Positions 11,559-22,752 of a stretch of DNA of 64,000 bases are shown here, piece by piece. The notes under the pieces are model-generated. The model had not been told where the DNA came from. It was given only the letters and a program-made list of their open reading frames with translations, and searched no databases. Position numbers and translations under genes: made by a program. The stretch is from the NCBI GenBank assembly GCA_947034885.2, contig OX344749.2, positions 2,619,501 through 2,683,500 on the forward strand, read 5' to 3'. Each line of letters begins with the position of its first letter. Position 1 is the first letter of the stretch. The stretch is from Thuidium tamariscinum. Taxonomy: Eukaryota > Streptophyta > Bryopsida > Hypnales > Thuidiaceae.

Positions 11559-14500
11559 TCATCTTTGCAGAAAACCGGCCAGTGGAGGGACTACTTTGAA
11601 TGCCAGCCGAACTAAACGAACAGCACGCATTAGCAAAAGCACCATCGCCAAGACGAGTGCCATTCGCACAATTAGAATCTCTCTGGCTCGCCACTTCACT
11701 AATTGCTGAACTGATACTACTTGCGTGTTGGCTGCTTTCTGCCAAGGCTGCACTCGTGGCAACACTCTTGTCACAACCCTCAAAATGGCCCGCTGTAATT
11801 CCACTTGGAACCTGCATATTGAAGAAACACAATGCCGGTTTCAAATTCTTAATATATGATAAGAGGATCTTAAAGACGTTAAAGACGTGATCCTATCTCC
11901 TTTATTGATCAATGTTACCACAATAATTCATCTATTCATACACTCGGTTTGCCTTCAATAAAGAAGTAGTGTAAGCATGGCTTTGTTAAATATATATAAC
12001 CGATTTTTGAATGGAAACGGGGTTGTCTACTATCCCTTTAATGGTGGTGCTCTACAACCTCCCAATTTGAATAATTGCAGAAGCATTTTTATACACAGTG
12101 ATAACAGTGTGATCTCAACAGATTTGGCTATTGTACTCAAGGTGATCTCTCCAGTGACCTCTGCTGAGTGATCTCTCTCGAAAACACACTCAAAATGCTT
12201 TAAAGGACGCAAACAGTACCCTCTTCCTTGTTGAAACAAAGCGCCTGGGATGCTAGAATATGAGCTTTCACAGTAGAAGAGAAGTCTTACATGTTAGTCT
12301 TAGAAACGTCGGAACACAGCTGTGCCGCAGCTCTCATTTCTGGAATACGTTCACTGGAAAAGCTTGACAGAGCGCTGGCTATGCACTTCATTACAGTATT
12401 GTCAGGATCTTGCAACGCGGTTTGTAGCAGTCGATCCAGCACGAGACAATCCTCCAGCGCCAAGCCTGTTCCTAGGTGAGTGACATTCAGCAGAGAATGG
12501 GCAGCGTCACCTAATAACACCTGCAGAAACGACAAGCCCACATTATGTGAATCTCACAGTGACTTCCCTGGGCAAACTAAACTCGATTATTAACCTCTAG
12601 AGAACCACGGGTTGTTGGTTAGAAAACGACCAATTGAATAAATCATATTTTGGAAGATGTAATTCAGATGAGGCAATACTTTGTCACCAGAAGCAATGAA
12701 GAACATTGCATGTGCTGGTTAGAAATAAATAAAAAGTTGAAACATCCAAACGACCTAGACCCCATACGACCTACTGAAGACTGCTAAAACCCATCAGGCC
12801 CAATTTGCGCCTCTAGGAACTAAATTCTGAGCAATAGCACAGTTACATGAGACGTTACCGTGTAGAGTGGAGGTTAGGAACATACAATTTGCTTGTAGTT
12901 GTATGATGTTGCCAAAACCGTGCCTTGCATGCGCTCCGGAGCAGACGCTAAACGAGCACTTGCTTCCCCATCCGCGTTAAAAAACGTTGACAACTACAAT
13001 CAGGAACGAAAAAACTGTGTCAAACGAAGACAGTTTCTCCTGTTGAAATAATGAATAAACTAGGGCACCTTAGACAATGGCTTAGAGCTACTTTACATTG
13101 TTCAAGTTAAAGCAACAAGCTTAAGATTCGAACCAACATCATGTGCAAGTAGGGGTGAGACAACAAGCTTAAAAATAATTCATTCCATTTACGACACCAC
13201 ATGATACATCTGAGGTAACAAGCGTCCTCCCACCTCTAGTAAGCTTGAAACCTAGGTATCTCAAACACTTGAAGCATGCCACGTCAGAATCATGTTAGCA
13301 CCACCTCTTCAAGCTAATTCTTGCCATTCGGAATGTTGTAAAGTAATTATTGAACAAAACGAGTTAACATGAATTAAAATGATATTCCACCAATCAAGGA
13401 GTAGGATTTCTTGTTATCTCAAGCTTTTTGCTTCGACCTATGCAATCTGCAGTGACCTCAAACCAACATCGAGCATAGTAGTGGAGTCATTACTTCCAAA
13501 CAGAAGGATGCAATTACCGATTCGTAATTGCAAGAGGGCTCATTGAAGCATACCTCAGGGAATGTCTCCTGCATTTCTAAAGAAACATCAGCTGGCGTAG
13601 CGCCCTCAATGCCTTGAAGTGTCAACCCCATAGATCCGTCCCGGTTCGGAACACCCCACATGAGCTTTGCCCGTCTGGCTACAACCAGCATGCTTGGGCC
13701 ATGCGTGCTCCCATCTTCGTCCACTTGCTCCCCAACCACATCTACAGGTACTCTCAGCCTGACCACATGCATACAATGACGGCAACCCACATTGATTGAT
13801 CAGAGGCTACAACTCGAAAGTAGACTTTTATAATGATTGCTTCTTAAACAATTTAACAGTACTTGCATTGCTATTTCGTAAAACTGGAACAGCGGGTTTA
13901 AGGGCCCTGGTAACCAGAGATGGAATAATCAATAGTTGCACTCAAAATATTTAACTAGAAGTTTTGCATTCAACTTTCAACAAATGTTTTGAGTGGTATC
14001 TTGTTGGAAAGCTACAGAAATGCACTTTTAGTGAGATATAAGTCAATGTATTGAGGTCACAACAAGTAATTGAACTTTGGGAGACAGCAGAGTCAATCAC
14101 CAGTTCGTTTTTTGAGATTTCTTGCTCGATTCTGGCTCAAATTTTGTGAGCGATAGCTTATAGAATGCTATGAACAAGCTATTACCCATGTTCAGATCGA
14201 ATACGAGAACAGCTAGTTCTGCAAGCAAATCAGAAGGTTCTAGGAGTCATCAAGTCCTTCAAATAGTGCTAAAAACCTAGAGTGCACACACCTTACCGGA
14301 TGTGACGACCTGCAGGCACAGAGTGCACGGTAGATTTGAAACCCGCCGTCTTAGTCTCCAATTCAGCTCGTGTTCTTGAATGAAGCCCATCGGCCCCCAC
14401 CACGAGATCAGCTGTCACGACCATCTTGTCCTGACCAGTTGAACCAGCAGGGCAAAACTCCGCCATGGTGTCTTCCGGATGCAAAGATTGCAAAGCCCAG

Positions 14501-15722
14501 CCGAAGTGGTAGGAAATCTGCTTAGGATACTGACGCATCCCGGAATTGATCAATACGGACGCTAGCTTCGGTTGCGGAATGGCTAGCAACTCGTATCCAT
14601 ATGGCTGGTACTTTGGTTTCAATCCGCGACCTGTACCACAAAAACCGTATCGCACTCAAACACGACTGCTATCCCTTACCCCTACAAGATCAAGGATTCA
14701 TGGTTTTAAAACGACTAACTCGATTGGTTATGTCGTGAAAATAATAGAATTCAGATGGGGCCAAAGTTCATATCACAAGAATAAGCGAAGAACATTGCAT
14801 GTGTCGGGAAAAAACACTAGTGACCTGCAACACAACTGAAACCAGATTGCACTTGAAAGACAAATGCTAACCCTCAGTGACCGAGGGTTCATAATTTAAA
14901 ATGGCCCATTCGATTGATCATATTGAGAAATACATAATTCAGATAGGTGCCAATTTTATATCAACAGAATCAATTACGAACATTGCACATGTTGGTCAAA
15001 TAATTCATAAAATTAGACACGAGAAAGTCTTCATGTGAACTATGCAAGATTGTTAGAAACCCAATTGGCGCCTCTTGGTCCTTTCAAGATAAACCCTAAA
15101 CCCTGTGGAGAATTGCGGAACGGTTAGCAATTCGTGTCCATATGGCCGGTAATTTAGTTTCAATCCGCCTCTTGCCCCACAAGCAAATCCAGATTGCACA
15201 CACAAACAAAACGCCATCAAAAGCCTTAAACCCTAAACCCCTGGTGAGTTCAAGAGTACCTGTCACTGCAGTGCGACCGCTACACAAAACGCCTCCACTC
15301 CACACATCTTCCTTGAGCCCCACGTTTTCGAGACAATACGCGGCGCGCGCTCCCAGCATCACATTCCATCCCTCGGGTTGCCCAGAAGCCCAGCTTGCAC
15401 CGCTCCACTGCTTGCGCTCAAACACATCCACCTTCCAGTCTTGCCGCGCCAGCAGCAACGCTAACAACGCACCTGCAGGACCAGCTCCTACAATCACAGC
15501 TGTCTTGCCTTTCTCTCGGCGACTACAACACACAACCGCATATCGTCTCCCCCATTTCCCAGACAAACCACTTACTCCTCGCAATAGACTTGATTCCCCA
15601 TAGACTCTGTTTCTAACCCACGAAAATCTCACAGCGTGATGCACAGGGCCATGACTTAACCCCAAGTCATGGCTTCTTGCTTCCAATCCATTACTAGGTC
15701 GCGGACCCAAGCAGCAATCCAT
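11559..15722 (-). CDS. Kynurenine 3-monooxygenase-like FAD-dependent monooxygenase, probably plastid-targeted
   Basis: Six exons on the minus strand join in frame: 15722-15260, 14630-14297, 13758-13554, 12993-12886, 12520-12291 and 11811-11559, giving 530 aa. Residues 1-72 are rich in Arg, Ser and Gly with few acids, like a plastid transit peptide. Then come a Rossmann FAD motif, GAGPAG (79-84), the acidic end of its second strand, VDVFERK (98-104), the dinucleotide motif VGADGLHSRTR (232-242), and the ribityl-binding GD motif LGDAAH (373-378) followed by THLGTGLALEDCLVL. A hydrophobic basic tail at about 490-530 resembles the membrane anchor of kynurenine monooxygenases. The family hydroxylates aromatic substrates using FAD, NADPH and O2; the substrate here is inferred, not shown. 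Introns 1 and 4 carry copies of an intron repeat. It is divergent from the SR45-like gene. All six exon phases agree, so the model is strong; the exact start is less so. Confidence 0.82.
12600..12835 (+). repeat. Intron repeat, copy 1 (oxidoreductase intron 4)
   Basis: Contains the shared landmarks of this family: AATTCAGATGAGGC, then GAAGAACATTGCATGTGCTGG, given here as GAAGAACATT and GCATGTGCTGG, and a tail CCCAATTTGCGCCTCTAGG. It lies wholly inside an intron. The copies at 14700, 14890, 17300 and 18283 have the same orientation. Confidence 0.7.
14700..14818 (+). repeat. Intron repeat, copy 2 (oxidoreductase intron 1)
   Basis: Shares AATTCAGATGGGGCCAAAG and GAAGAACATTGCATGTG with the other copies. 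It lacks the tail ending in CCTCTTGG, so it is a 3'-truncated copy. Confidence 0.65.
14890..15095 (+). repeat. Intron repeat, copy 3 (oxidoreductase intron 1)
   Basis: Full-length copy carrying ATTCGATTGATCATATTGAG, AATTCAGATAGGTGCC, GAACATTGCACATGTTGGTC and the tail CCCAATTGGCGCCTCTTGG. It lies head-to-tail with copy 2 in the same intron and abuts the duplicated exon fragment at 15115-15185. Confidence 0.7.
15115..15185 (-). pseudogene. Decayed copy of the start of oxidoreductase exon 2, inside intron 1
   Basis: Read on the minus strand, this stretch parallels the acceptor and first coding bases of the real exon 2 (14645-14573). Both contain CGGATTGAAAC, GCCATATGGA and a TTGCTA-CC-TTCCGCAA segment. 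The copy has substitutions and its acceptor dinucleotide is changed (CAAGAGG in place of ACAGGTCG), so it is unlikely to be used as an exon. It looks like a leftover from a duplication of the exon 2 border together with the adjacent intron repeat. Confidence 0.7.
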
Positions 15723-16850
15723 ACTTCACCCCTTATCCCCAATTCCAAGCTCTAAATTTCACCTCTGGGGTGGCTGTGACGCTCATCTAGAGCACAATGT
15801 AGCATTTTCTTGGGTAGAGCACAAGTGAGTGAGCTCGAAAATGGAAATGGAAAAAAATGGGTATCACACGCTACAAAATAACAGAGATTCGCAGAAGAAT
15901 GGCAATCTCTTGCTCGAGATTGCTGTCTAGAATCAATCTTTCCATAGTCGGCAGGAAGCATTCTCGAACATCTGCACCCAGATGCTGATAACCCACTACT
16001 CGACAACCAACTGCGTCAAGAGATATCTTGTCGATTGGTAGATATACAATCGAAACTCTAGTTGAGGCCGAGATATGGGTTGCGCAGCCCTAACTTGAGC
16101 GTTGAGCACGGTAGAGCGTTTGGTTAATGATTTGTTCTGTCTGCTGATTTCGTTTGGCAGCAAGTCAGGCCAGCGGCCTTTTAATTTCTGCACAGGTGCG
16201 TTGACGTCCTGTCTTTCAACTCTGCTTGCACGAGTGTCGATTCGATCAGAGCTGTGGTCTCTTGAGACTTCTCTTGCGTTGTAGTGGTTGATGAGTGCTG
16301 CATGATTCTGGCCTTTCGGTGACCTTGGACTGGGGTATCCGTCCATGCATTGGTTTCTTTTAATGGATTTTTTTGGAGTTCTGTGTCTGAGGATATGGTT
16401 GCAATATTGTGGAGGAGGGGTGGAAATGGTCGTTATGGTGTTGCATTCATGAGTTAGTGTTTTGAAGGTCTCATGTTGTTCTTTGAAGAGGTTTAGGGTT
16501 TGGAAATATGTGCCTTGTGAGTTTGATTTACCACTTTGTGGTCTGCTTTCCATGAGAAGAAGAGCGATTACCGGTCACCGTAGTCTTTTCTAATTGATAG
16601 AGAGTTGTAGGGTTTAAGGTTTGGACGCTTGGAATATCCTGCGTATGTTACAGAAATCGAGTCGCCCAGGAGTTTTTCGAATGTGTTTTTAATGTTACAA
16701 TGTGGAGCACATTGTGGTTTCTTTCTACCTTCTTCTTGGTCTTAGAGACTCTTGTTATGTTGTTGAGTTCTTGAGTAACCTTTGTGTCGCTCAATTGGCC
16801 AACAGGTGGAGAGAAAGAGAGGGAAGTGAGGTTGGTGTAGTGCAAGAGCG
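15723..16850. promoter_or_regulatory. Candidate bidirectional promoter and 5' leaders of the divergent gene pair
   Basis: The 1128 bp between two divergent start codons (15722 on the minus strand, 16851 on the plus strand) holds no supported coding region. Its composition is genic rather than the AT-rich style of the intergenic DNA, and several frames stay open by chance. Both 5' leaders and both promoters must lie here. I could not place transcription starts, a reliable TATA box or a leader intron by eye. Confidence 0.55.
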
Positions 16851-19800
16851 ATGGCAAAACCTGCAGTGAAACCGAAAGCGGCATCGCCATCAGTGACCAC
16901 TGGCTCGTCCTCATACACAGGTTCTTCGTCATCGAGATCAAGGTCACGGTCGTCTTCGTCTTCGGGAAGTGAGAGCTCCAGAAGTCGGAGCCCTCCTGTG
17001 AAACCAAGGTACTAATCTTTCTGTTCTGTATTTTAAGATGATTCTGAAGAGTGTTATTCTTAATTGGAGGAGCTCCATATTTTAGGTTTTCGTAGTGATC
17101 TTAACGAACACTGAACAGTTCTTCACAAGATCGAATGTGATTTTTTTAAGATTTTTTGTTTGGTTATGCTTTCTTGGTCAAAATTTTAATAGTTCTACTC
17201 TTGCTGCTTTGTGCAGTGATGTTGCGAAGAAGAGCAGACCATCGCCGCCGCCCCCCAAGAAGCTTTCTCCAGTAAAGTAAGCAATTTGTTATCCGAGATT
17301 TCAGGCTTTTAAAACGCCCAATTTGATTGATCATATTGTGAGAAATCAATAATTCAGATGGGGCAAACTTCTTTGTTATCAGAATCAGTGAAGAGCATTG
17401 CATGTGCTGGTCAAAAAATTTAATTAAGTTGGACAAAAGAAAGTCCGTGCATGACTCACTCAATTTGCTAAATAAATGCGAGGTCCAGTTTGGGCTTTCT
17501 GTCCCCTTAGGGGTAAGCAGTTATTTTTGCGGTGAGTCTTTCGAAGGGCTTTGTCGACCGCTACTTGGTCCTTGCACACGCTGTATCTCCGTTTGAAGGC
17601 AGATATGACTTTTGCAGTTTTTGAATGCCCATAGTATTGTACACTTACTATGTACTGATCTTCTGGACAGAAAACTAAGCACTCCGACCCCCGAGTCTAC
17701 TGTGCTGCATGTGGGTTGTCTTACTCGGAATGTGAATGAAGCTCATTTAAAAGAGATATTTGGTATGTATACTGCGTTCTCCGTATCTCTGTCACGCAAT
17801 CACAAGTCCTTTAGAATGTACTCGACCTGTATGATTCTTCATGTTTTAGCTCCTTTTGCATATGTCTTTGTGTTTGTCTAAACGTGTCTATTGGCTTCTG
17901 TGCTACAGGAAATTATGGGGAGGTGGCGAACGTGGAGCTGGCTATGGATCGCACTGTAGGTCACCCATAAGCTTCCATTCTTTTACATCGATTGCCTTGA
18001 GGACAGTGTCTTCACAATAATAGATTCTTTATTATTTTGAGGTATTGTGTTCCTGCAGGTCTAGATTGAAGTAATTATCCCAGCAGAAGTGTGAAGATGT
18101 TTTACGAGTTTGTACACACGTCGTTGTCCTGTGGAGGGGGAACATATTCTTCTGACATTCTGGTGATGTGATGAATAGGTGAATTTACCCAAAGGCTACG
18201 GTTATGTCGTGTTCAAATCAAGAGTCGATGCTGAAAAGGCTTTGGCGCATATGGACGGGGTGTGTGATCTTACCTGTAGGAATGCTCAATCCAATTTGAT
18301 TGATCCTATTGTGAAAACTACAATTCAGATGTGGTCGAGTTTTATTGCACCAAAATCATTGAAGAACATTATATGTGTTCCTTCTTTGAGTTCCAAAAAA
18401 ACGAATAGAAATAAATCTCCATATGACCCGCGCAAAAGTGCTACAAAAGTCATGAAGCCCAATTTGGTCCTCTTGGTTCTCTTGGATTACATCTCAAAAC
18501 TTTTGCACAGTTGAGGGTCTCGCTGAAGTCAGGACAGGTTCAGAAGCATTTTCTGGGAAGTACTTGCTATTGCATTGTGCTGGAGCCTTCGTAAAATCAA
18601 GTGTCATTGGTGCTTCCTTGCAAATCACTACTGACCAAAATGGGCACGATGGTGCAGGGTCAAATTGATGGAAACGTTGTGAGTGCACAGTTCATTTTGG
18701 TACCTAGAAAGAAAGCCACCCCCCCTCCTGTGAAAAGAGTTGTCTCACCTCTTCCTAAGAGGGAAATCATGGGGCGAGATATGCCTCCTCGTGACCATCT
18801 GAATGATGGTCCACGCCGCCGTGATTGTAAGCGATTTTATCCCCCTGATTTTTCGGACATTGGTCTCATTACATTCTATGCATGTACACGTGAAGTAGAG
18901 GAGTACCATTTTCGTCTCTCAACTCATGTAGGCGTGTAATCACTATAGAGCTATGGAGAGGTCACTTTAAGTACAAGAGCCAAGTCAGTTGAGATCAAAT
19001 TTTTATCTCCGTGTAAGAATTTCTTCTGCCATTTCAAAGTGGGAGGTTGTAGACCACAATTGAAGGAACAGTAGAGAACCGTTTCCATTCAAAGATTAGT
19101 ACCCATAGACGTGTAGCCAAGTCATGCCTACATTACTTGTCAATTGAGTGTCGTGGAAGAGATGAGTTGCTGTTCCACAGGGGTCTGCAAAGGAGACGAA
19201 ATCAGATCCCTCACGGGTTTTGTATTCTCTACCTTACTTTCATTATTTTGGAGGTCTAACGCTGATCATATATGGAATCACAGCTCCATCAAGTCGAAGA
19301 GGACGATCGCCATCACCTTCCCCTCGAAGACGTTCTGTGTCACCCCGAAGGAGAAAGGTCGATTCTCCACCTCGTAGACGGCCTCCAGTGGCATCATCTC
19401 CTCGCCGCCGCTCCCCTTCGCCTTTTCGTCGCCGCCATCGTTCACCTATTAGGTGGGGTGTCTCACACTTGAGCATTTTCTGTGAAGTTATTTCTTAAGA
19501 AATGTAATCGAATATTCATATTTGTTTTCTTGTGTTAGGTCTCCTCCTAGAAGAATACGAGGCAGCCCAGTAGGACGCCGACGCTCTCCACCCCCATACA
19601 GGAGAAGGTTAGTTGTCCTTGGCGAATCCATCTTTTCATCGTATACTCTTGGTTAGATTCTAAACTATGTGAGGGATGTCTCGTGGGTACTCTGAACGAT
19701 TATTAGAGATTATATGCCCTCAAGGGTTCAGAGGGCCAAGTTGAACCTCATCGTCTTTTTAGCAGTTTTGAGTAGACCATATGGGAACTTCTTTTTTTCC

Positions 19801-21484
19801 AATTATGTTTGTTTTTTGAACAGCTTATGCAGTGTGCTTCAGTTATTCCGGTGATATAAATTTGGCTCCGTCTGGATTGTATTTTGGAAAATATGATTAA
19901 TCGAACTGGTCATTTTAAAACCAGGTTTTAACGCTATGCTGTACGTCACCATTTATGATGAGCAGATCTCCACCGCCTGGTAGACGTGCAAGGTCACCAC
20001 CGCCCCGCAGATCCCCACCAAGACGCCGCATTGAGAGGTCTCCTCCGCCACGCCGACCACTTCGCTCACGCTCCAGATCGCGTTCAGCTCCACGAAGGTA
20101 ATTGAGTTGTACTTAGTAATTCCTGATTGTAAAATAGCATCCCGTAGTAGAGATTTTTTTTATTACTGTATTTGAATAATAATAGAAACAGTTGAACTAC
20201 TTTCTCGGTGATCTAAATCTCCATATCTTGTTACTCAGCGAAGTCTCTTTTGTGTATGCAGGGCACGCTCGCCTATTGGCAAGCGTGGGAAGTCGACCTC
20301 TTACTCGTCTTCACCAAGCCCAGCAAAGAAGGTTTCTTCATCTCCTTTACTCATTGCTTATACGATCTGCATGCTGGTGGTTCGTTGCTTCATTAGCCTC
20401 CTGTCTGAATTTCGGTAAGCGTGAGTTGTCTGGGCAGTGGATCTTAGTAACCACTAAGTGCCCAAGCTAAATAATAGGGAGCCCACTTTGCTAGCTAATA
20501 GTTGGTTATAGTTACATTTAAGATATATTTCTATCGTTCAAAAATTTAGTTCACGATTTCTTCTTTCTTTTGGTACATTTTGTTGCCTCCTATGATATAT
20601 TTCAACTCCTAAAGATATGGAAGCAGACAGTTTTGCCGTTTGGGCACGTAGAGTTTAAGTTGACTTACTTTATGGATTTTCCAAGTCTCATCCATGCGTA
20701 ATGGTATGACGTATTTGTGTTTCTAGAAATTTTCAAAAGCCAATCGCATGATTGATTCAGTCGCTTGTGATACATTATGTCCAGAAATGATCCTATCTGA
20801 CTTCGCCTTTGTTGCTGTCCTCTATGTAGCGGGCTTCTCCTCCACGTGGAGCTAAGAATTTTTCAAAGAGCCGAAGCCCCAAGAAGTAAGAAACGTTTGC
20901 TCAATTTTTGCACTGCTTACCTTGACAATTTGTTTGGATAACCACATAAGTTGCCACTTTTGGAAGCAAAGCGCTTGAGTGGCATGGAGGGATGCACTAT
21001 TGGGCAGTTTGGTTCAGCAACTCATATGAATTGAACTTTTCCATATGCTATCTCTGTGTTGTGGTCGATTTCATTGATGGCTAACATCATTCGTTGTTGC
21101 CGAATCTCAGGGCCATTGCGAACAGCAGCCCCCGTGGTCGAAGTAGTAGCTCTCCACTTCCGTCAAATAGAAACCGGTGAGTTGGAGAGTAGTGAAGGTT
21201 TATGTATTACCGAAGGTAGTATCTATATGCGTAGTAAGAGAGCGAGCATGAAGCATGTTCTTCAGGCACTTGCATTATTCTTCAGTTGAGGTTTGTAGTT
21301 GATTGCAGGACATGTGAAAGGCTTGCAGCGTACTACAAAGAAGATAGAGTCCCATCTTTTTTAATTGCTCATTACCTTTACTTTTGCTCAGGGTTGTGTT
21401 TATGGATGTGACATTCTGTAAGTGTTAACCTCATGATCTGTTCTCTACAGGACCCTGGAAAAAACAGTTCCTATCAAAAACTGA
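16851..21484 (+). CDS. SR45: SR45/RNPS1-type serine-arginine splicing factor
   Basis: Thirteen exons join in frame: 16851-17008, 17217-17276, 17671-17762, 17909-17955, 18179-18259, 18658-18826, 19284-19452, 19539-19607, 19966-20097, 20262-20331, 20830-20885, 21111-21176 and 21451-21484, giving 400 aa. Residues 1-60 are a Ser/Arg-rich N-terminal RS domain. One RRM spans about 84-163, with RNP2-like LHVGCL (85-90) and RNP1-like KGYGYVVF (124-131), and the family-diagnostic phrase RNVNEAHLKEIFG. From about 190 to 390 the chain is RS/RSP repeats. RS-RRM-RS order and length match plant SR45 (414 aa in Arabidopsis, from memory), a nuclear exon-junction and splicing cofactor. The RRM is split over exons 3-6, with the last intron of the domain carrying an intron repeat. 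The terminal exon is the least certain: an acceptor near 21309 would give a different C-terminus. Confidence 0.9.
17298..17515 (+). repeat. Intron repeat, copy 4 (SR45 intron 2)
   Basis: Carries AATTTGATTGATCATATTGTG, cut here as AATTTGATTGATC and ATATTGTG, then AATTCAGATGGGGC and GAGCATTGCATGTGCTGGTC. It lies entirely within the intron between SR45 exons 2 and 3 and has the same orientation as the copies in the neighbouring gene. Confidence 0.7.
18283..18492 (+). repeat. Intron repeat, copy 5 (SR45 intron 5)
   Basis: Contains CCAATTTGATTGATCC, ACAATTCAGATGTGG, GAAGAACATTATATGTG and the tail GCCCAATTTGGTCCTCTTGG. It fills about half of the intron that splits the RRM between exons 5 and 6. 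Confidence 0.65.
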
Positions 21485-22560
21485 GTCTTACGTCATATGA
21501 CGGGCACCTTTTCCGCAGGGGACTTTCTTTCTCTCAACTTTCTGCTTGCGTGAAATGTATGTTGCGGATGGATAGGTGCTTTGCCTTTTTTGGTTTCTAT
21601 GCTAAATTGCGTCAGGTTTTTTATTCGCTGACTTCTGGGTGACTTATTGGCACCTTTTCTTTTGCTTTGTTGTGTCCAGTAGAATTAGTGGTCGTGGCTG
21701 TCCTTGTTCTTGCAGATTCTCTAAAGCTGCTACAGCTTTGTCATTGGATTGCCAATCAAGGACTGATGTAAAACCAAGAGTGACTCGCGCTCAGTTTTTG
21801 TTCATTTTTTTCCGTCCTGGGACGTGCTGCCTGCCGCCTGTATGGTCTCAGGCGATGATGCTACTTGACTGGCAACTGACGCTTTCTTCTACAAAATCTG
21901 GGGCCCTCTTGGTAGTGAAGATCGCGAACTCCACCGACAGTTTTTTGAGGAAGGAAATCTGGGAAAGAGTCATGCAGGACCTCCCTGGATGGTCGGCTGA
22001 ACTACTGAAGTGGATGGAGGAAGAGATTTGAGTCATAAAACTCTCGCATGCCGTGAACATTCAAACTCTGACTTCTGTAGAGTTTCATACTATCTGTTCT
22101 TTATGCTACCACTTCCGTGACGTTGAGTGTTTGGCTAGAAATTGGAGACTCTTTCTGAGGATTAGGAGAGAGACTTTGTGCCCGGAAAGCCCATTAATTA
22201 CTTCTAACCGATCCTGTTTTGACAGTCCTGTACTGCAGACTCTGAAGAGCATGTTTGGTTGTGTATCTTTCGTATTCAGCATTTTGCTCTGGACGTTATT
22301 TGTTCCAGCCTTCCAGTATCCTATCGGTTGGAATGTGACAGCACGAGCTCTTAATTGAACTTCGTCTTGTGCTTGAGAATATTTGAGAAGAGTCGGTACT
22401 GTAGTTCCTTCTTATGTACAGCTAGCTGGTCAATGATTGATTTTTGTCAGCTATCCCATCTATTTCTCACTGCAATTACGAGTACTTTTTTAGATTTGCT
22501 AGATTCTAGTTTTAATGATTATCCTGGAATGCCTTGGAGACCAAAAAATGACCTTTGGAT
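21485..22560 (+). other. Transcript-like region downstream of SR45, no assigned product
   Basis: Composition stays genic for about 1.07 kb after the stop codon and then falls abruptly to the AT-rich desert style. Open frames at 21639-22031 and 22053-22358 show no domain I know. It may be a long 3' UTR, additional alternative 3' exons of SR45, or remains of another gene. Confidence 0.35.
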
Positions 22561-22752
22561 GATATTTTAACACCCCTTGACAATGGAAAAAATTCAATCT
22601 TTCATCCAATTTTTTTGAGGCCTTAGTTGATTGCTTGGGCAAGGTGTTTGAAGTCCTCTCTTTGTGGAATTGTTGGCTTTTCTTCATAGGAAGATGATTA
22701 ATCCATAAATCATCATGTAGTGTATTTTGACAACTTCAAGCTACTTGTTCTT

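Noticed and set aside
13110..13140. A GGTTCGAATC-like box on the minus strand, suggestive of a tRNA or SINE promoter
   Set aside because: No A box, no cloverleaf and no SINE tail were found around it; it lies in an intron.
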